Assembly (NCBI GenBank): GCA_034509735.1
Contig: JACGWO010000005.1
Span: 23,926,383 to 23,990,382 of the forward strand
Length of the DNA: 64,000 bases
Source: Sesamum alatum
Taxonomy: Eukaryota; Streptophyta; Magnoliopsida; Lamiales; Pedaliaceae
Direction: 5' to 3'
The position numbers were made by a program, and so were the translations under genes. This document shows, piece by piece, positions 59,632 through 64,000 of this stretch. The notes below the pieces were generated by a model that was not told the origin of the DNA, ran no database searches, and saw only the letters and a program-made list of their open reading frames with translations. The first letter of the stretch is position 1, and every line of letters starts with the position of its first letter.

Positions 59632-59971
59632 CACTACAAAAAATATGACATTTAACCATGGCTAATTGTCATGGTTAATACTAAATAACCGTAGCGAATA
59701 GTCATTGACCACGGCCATGCAACGGTTGTCGGCTGTGATTTTTGCGAGGGTGGCGAAAATATTTGCCATGGCGAATGTTTTTACCACGGCTGAAAGTCGT
59801 GGCAAATAAGTTTTTCATGGTGGAAAAGCTAGTTTTTGCATGACTTTTATTTAACCGTAGTTAATAATAGTTATTTACCATGGTTTTTAGCGATGGTTAT
59901 TAAAAATGTAGCTAATATTAAATTAACATATAAATAGACAATTATGAAAGAAATTATGGTTAGAAGTAGTG
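59632..59971. mobile_element. CACTA-like non-autonomous element or terminus
   Basis: Starts CACTACAAAAAATATG, the typical En/Spm terminus. Many short copies and complements of 'ccacggctaa/ttagccatgg'-like subterminal motifs follow, and a TAGTG lies at 59,967-59,971. The outer three bases are agt and act, which is not a direct duplication, and the right end is poor, so this may be one real end only. Confidence 0.55.
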
Positions 59972-60045
59972 ACTGTCAAACCAATTATTGGTCCATTGTC
60001 AAGCATTCTAGATAAAAAAAAAAATTCATAAAATGTTAATTAATA

Positions 60046-60552
60046 GGGTTAATTACACTTAGACCTTATTTGAAATGCAGCATTACACTTTCCCCTAAAT
60101 AAGTTTTTGAAATTACACTTACACCCCCTCCAAAAATTTACCATTTACACCTGATCTTCTTTCGTTAGGGTTTGGACAAAAATTGTTGATGTTAGCCAAA
60201 AAATTACCTAATTTTTTAATTGTATGCCTCATGTAACATTCTAATGTAACAATTTTGTACTTATAAGAGGATAAATGCAATATATATATATATATATGGA
60301 ACGAGTTTAACATTATTGCACTTTTTTCCCTTATAAGGTACAAAATTATTACATGGAAATGTTATATGAAGGGTAAAATTGAAATTTTATGTAATTTGTT
60401 TGCTAAAGTCAGCATTTTTCGTCTAACCATAATGAAAGAAGATCAAGTGTAAACGGTGAATTTTCGGAGGGGGTGTAGATGTAACTTTGAAAACTTCTTT
60501 GGGGGAAAGTGTAATTTCGCATTTCCAGAGGGGGTCTAAGTGTAATTAATCC
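60046..60552. mobile_element. Mutator-like MITE with 9-bp target duplication
   Basis: 507 bp, almost entirely two inverted arms of about 230 bp (gggttaattacacttagacc and, at the other end, ggtctaagtgtaattaatcc). Both sides are flanked by the identical 9-mer taattaata (60,037-60,045 and 60,553-60,561). A 9-bp duplication with long inverted repeats is the signature of Mutator-like elements. It has no coding capacity. Confidence 0.85.
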
Positions 60553-60561
60553 TAATTAATA

Positions 60562-61806
60562 AGAATGATCTTTGGCCATCTTTATCTTATGCCTTATATG
60601 CATATGATTGTAACCATTACATCATAAATGCTATTGGATTGGATCGTGCATACGATGACGATCATGAAAACAACCTCTATGGGTTGGCATGGAACAGTTC
60701 AAGGTGAGGACGGGGCATCGACCACGTTTCACCAGACTTGCACTAACTCATGTGTTCATGTGACGGTTGTTGCATTCCATAAACAATGACATGTGATGTC
60801 TGCGCATTTTAGTGGGTACTTGATAAAGGGGTTATCAAGTTCAATGAACGACTAGTAGGAGATATCATATGGAAGCCTATCAAGGTATGATCGCTATGAT
60901 GAATCTCCCTGGTTAACATAGTGCATTAAGCAACCATTTGAAAATAAAGTCCCATAGTAGCATTGTGTACAGGACGCTTATGAGTTGATCATAACTGATG
61001 CAACTATACTTCCTTATGTAGCTATAAAAAACTAGACATAGTTAAAGCGTGAATAGAGATTGGCGAGTTCCAAGACAGGATCCATCGCACATCATGAGTT
61101 CCAAGACAAACTTCCTATGTTCTCTACATTATGTGTTCTCCAATCCCGTAGCCATGGGAGTTGACTAAATAGGAAAGGAGTTTCCGATGTTGAAAAATGA
61201 GAAACACGAGTGTAGAGTTCATACATAGATATTGAAGTCCAAGATGGGTGTTGATTCTAACCCGTGGCCGATACTTTGATTGGGAGATTAGCGGATGGAA
61301 AGATCATATTTGTATGGAACTAATAACTCACAGGTTCATGATGATTCACATATTCTCTAGTGTATGGGACCATTGCTAGATGCCATCCATGTGGAATGGA
61401 TACTCTTGAATTAAGTGGTTACTTGAATAGTGATTAATTAAATGGGATTTACTTGATCCGAGCAATATGTTTGTCGATTAAATTGTATGTGATACAAGTC
61501 CATGTCTAGTTGAATAGTGAATTTAAAGGGTCACATACAAATCATTGATGCAATTATGGAAATTAATTAAGGAATAAATTTTGGAGAAAAAGATTGATTA
61601 ATTTAAGTATTAAGTTAATTAATCCATGGAATAATTTGTTTTAATGGTTAAGATAGAATTCATTTACGACAACTAAATGATTGTATTAGGGCCAATTTGA
61701 TAGGAGCCCACTAGAATTAACTAATTTGATAATTAAGTTACGCTTGCATTTTGTTGATTAGAATAGTTGATTCATAAGCTTTTAACTAACTAGTTAATGT
61801 GTAAAC
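60562..61806 (+). mobile_element. Ancient copia LTR remnant
   Basis: Weak but ordered matches to the LTR-B body: the gatggtgatcatgaaa region (about 60,650), gttccaag plus ggatccatc (about 61,066-61,086), the core block (ctctagtgtatgggaccattgctagatg, about 61,355) and the aaagggtcacatacaaatca end of the core. It has no recognisable start, is interrupted by the solo LTR at 61,807, and appears to continue after 63,994. Confidence 0.6.
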
Positions 61807-63989
61807 TATTGGAATAGGTGACCAAAAAGCCAATTAGATTGGCAGTTTTAGAAACTATTCGACAATCTTTATTAAAAATAATATTATCTTGATGAATATG
61901 GTAAGTGTTCATCATTGACACATGTATTTGTTGTGCTTACCCATTACGTTAAACGACGCTTTAACTCACAACAGATGCCCACAGACCAATGGACAACCTA
62001 TGCAGTTGAGTCGCACATTGGATGTCGGCTATGGAAGCAACTAGGGTTGGGTCGAAAATATTCCAAGTCGAGGACCTCAAGACTGGGTATCGAGAGTCCT
62101 ATGGGGACTTACACTAAGAATCGTATTTCATTGGCAACAGACGTGGGACGTCTATATGATCTTAGTGCGTTGGTTGACTAGGAGTCGAGCCGACTGAACT
62201 AACCCCCATGGAATTATCATATGAAAGCCTTGGAGACATGGTCGGCATGACTTGAATTCTCTAGCTCCGATAGTATGGGAGTAGTCCTCAGACTTGAGGA
62301 ATCATGGCAGTTACGTGCACACAATGGCCTATATCTTAGATCTGGCGAGAGGTGATCATGTCACGAACATGTTCATTATAAGCCTTGTTCAGTTCAATCA
62401 AAATGTGTAGTGAGGACGGTGGATTTCAAGAAGAGGATCCGTCCCCTATCCGTTTGTGACAGTGGTATCTCCTATGCACTCGGAGATGCGTTCATGCTTA
62501 CTAAATCTATGGCCACAGTGATTGGTTGAATAAGAAATGGTTTCCTGTGTTGAAGCAATGAAGCGAACATGGTCTTGAGTACTAAGCATAGATGCCTAGT
62601 CCAAGATGGGAACTGACACCCAATTCCATGCCCCAGACTAGGACCTGGAGATAGTAGACGGAAGGACTGTATCCGTGCGAAATCGGGAGCCTAAATATTC
62701 ACGCCAACATTCACCAGTCTCTAGTGCCATGTACCGTTTCTAGATGGCAACCTACGGTGATGGGCTTCTGCTGGACAAAAGCCCAAGTTTAGTTGAGGGT
62801 GAAGTTAAAGAGTCACACACAAATCACCGAGGAGGTGAAGGAATTAACTTGGAGTTAATTCCTGAAGATAATAAATAATTGAATTATTTATGGGATGGTC
62901 CATTGGGCGGACAGGCCGATATTGTATCGGGCCCACAGTAATTAACAAATAGGATTTATGAATTAAAGAGAGTTACGGGCTTAGGTATTTAATTAGATTA
63001 AAAGACTATTGGGCATAAAGAATTTGGGCCTTGAATTAAATTGAATTTAATTCATAGGATTTATTGACTTGTTACAATTGGATTAAAATAAGGCAGGTCC
63101 ATTAAATTAATGTCCGAGAGACAAGTTCACTTTCACTTTTGAATAGAAAAGAGTTGGAGTCTTCCCGTAAGTTGATGACCGATTTTTGCTCTTGAATAGA
63201 GCATAAAAATCAGCCATAAGGCCTATTTTTTTATGAATGGGATTTGTCCCTTTTGGAAAGGAACAAGTCAACCCCAATCAATCTCTCTTCACTTGGTATG
63301 ATTTGATCATACCAAGGGATGAGATACTTGATTGATGATTGATTGAAATGTGTCTTGACATGTCTAGGATGTATCTAGACACATTCCATTAGTCCCATTA
63401 ATTATATATATGTAGGTATATACATAATTAATACATAGATGAAGTCTTATTATCATTTTTCTACCAAAAGAAAAATCACTTGCTCTCCTCTCTAGCCAAG
63501 ATCGGCCGCCTCTCTCTCCCCCTCTCACCCCGTTTGTTTCTTCATTTATCCAGGATCAATTAAAAAAGAAAGCAAGATCAAAAGGATACACTAATAGATA
63601 GTGTAGTTCTTTTGACTTTTATCTTTCAAAAAGTTCATTTTTGTCTAGCAAAAAAAATTATACCTCTCCCCGGTGTGGTGTGGACATCGTAGAGGGTTTA
63701 TACTCTTGAATTCTAGTGAACAAGTCCATTTGGTAAAAAGAGACAAAGCTTGTAGCGGCTTATGAAGAATACTACAAAGGTAACGATTACTTTTCGTATA
63801 TTTTTGTTTTTTATGTGACTTATGTGATACAATGCTTGATGTACGCACATCCTACATTTAATGCACGGGAGAGCACCCAAGGGTACACCCCTTGGGGTGA
63901 ATCTTGTGAATTAAGACATGATTTTAAATCTCGCTCGTTTCATTACTTTTGCGCTTCCGCCGCACACCCCGGCGGATCCGCTGCCTTCA
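61807..63989 (+). mobile_element. Solo family-B LTR with target duplication taaac
   Basis: 2,183 bp, tattggaataggtgac... to ...ctgccttca, flanked by taaac at 61,802-61,806 and 63,990-63,994. Colinear with the LTR at 37,983-40,196, with many substitutions, so an older insertion. The TA-rich promoter region is at about 63,400-63,430. No internal region, hence a solo LTR. Confidence 0.92.
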
Positions 63990-64000
63990 TAAACTATTTT

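Noticed and set aside
61915..62181. Open frame of 88 codons
   Set aside because: Lies in the solo B-family LTR; homologous LTRs do not keep it open.

Overview
This window is repeat-rich plant nuclear DNA, the kind found in pericentromeric or other gene-poor parts of an angiosperm genome. Evidence for a plant: Ty1/copia elements with a primer site matching the 3' end of plant initiator tRNA-Met, a Ty3/gypsy gag relic, a LINE reverse-transcriptase fragment, Mutator-like foldback elements and a CACTA-like terminus. I see no intact host gene, rRNA, tRNA or CRISPR array, and the species cannot be told from the sequence.

About 50 kb (1-44,193 and 48,898-55,088) consists of related copia elements nested in one another. 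Labels used here: A1 (+ strand, 2,168-13,824), A2 (- strand, 13,825-22,233), B (+ strand, 22,234-40,196), A3 (+ strand, 30,208-37,760), C (+ strand, 40,197-44,193) and E (- strand, 48,898-55,088). All have LTRs of about 1.6-2.2 kb; where it survives, a leader of about 1.3-1.9 kb; and one gag-pol frame (gag with zinc knuckle, protease, integrase, reverse transcriptase, RNase H). Every gag-pol copy is broken by stops and frameshifts. The inferred order of insertion is: a gypsy element received C, C received B, B received A2, A2 received A1, and A1 received an LTR of the B family plus an inverted solo LTR. The left ends of C, B, A2 and A1 must lie to the left of base 1.

Inside B, a family-A element entered the RNase H region. 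It is now a solo LTR (27,303-29,292). A block of about 2.9 kb (solo LTR, B 3' end and start of the B LTR) recurs at 35,772-38,674, with the A3 internal region between the two copies. A3 therefore has a 3' LTR but no 5' LTR.

From 44.2 to 64 kb there is older, AT-rich debris: a gypsy gag relic, a 26-bp minisatellite, a probable gypsy LTR, and a large inverted repeat (about 46.06-48.9 kb against 55.9-58.4 kb) carrying Mutator-like foldback elements with E between its arms. Beyond it come a LINE 3' fragment, more MITEs, one with a 9-bp target duplication, and a solo B-family LTR with target duplication taaac inside an ancient LTR.

The most interesting signal is in the copia leaders just upstream of gag. 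Five short hairpins occur in the same order in A1, A2, A3 and B. Stem sequences differ between families A and B but remain paired, and hairpins 1 and 2 present the same loop, close to TCTCACGAGTCGTGG. This looks like a conserved structured RNA, possibly for genome dimerisation or packaging. I do not recognise it as a described motif.
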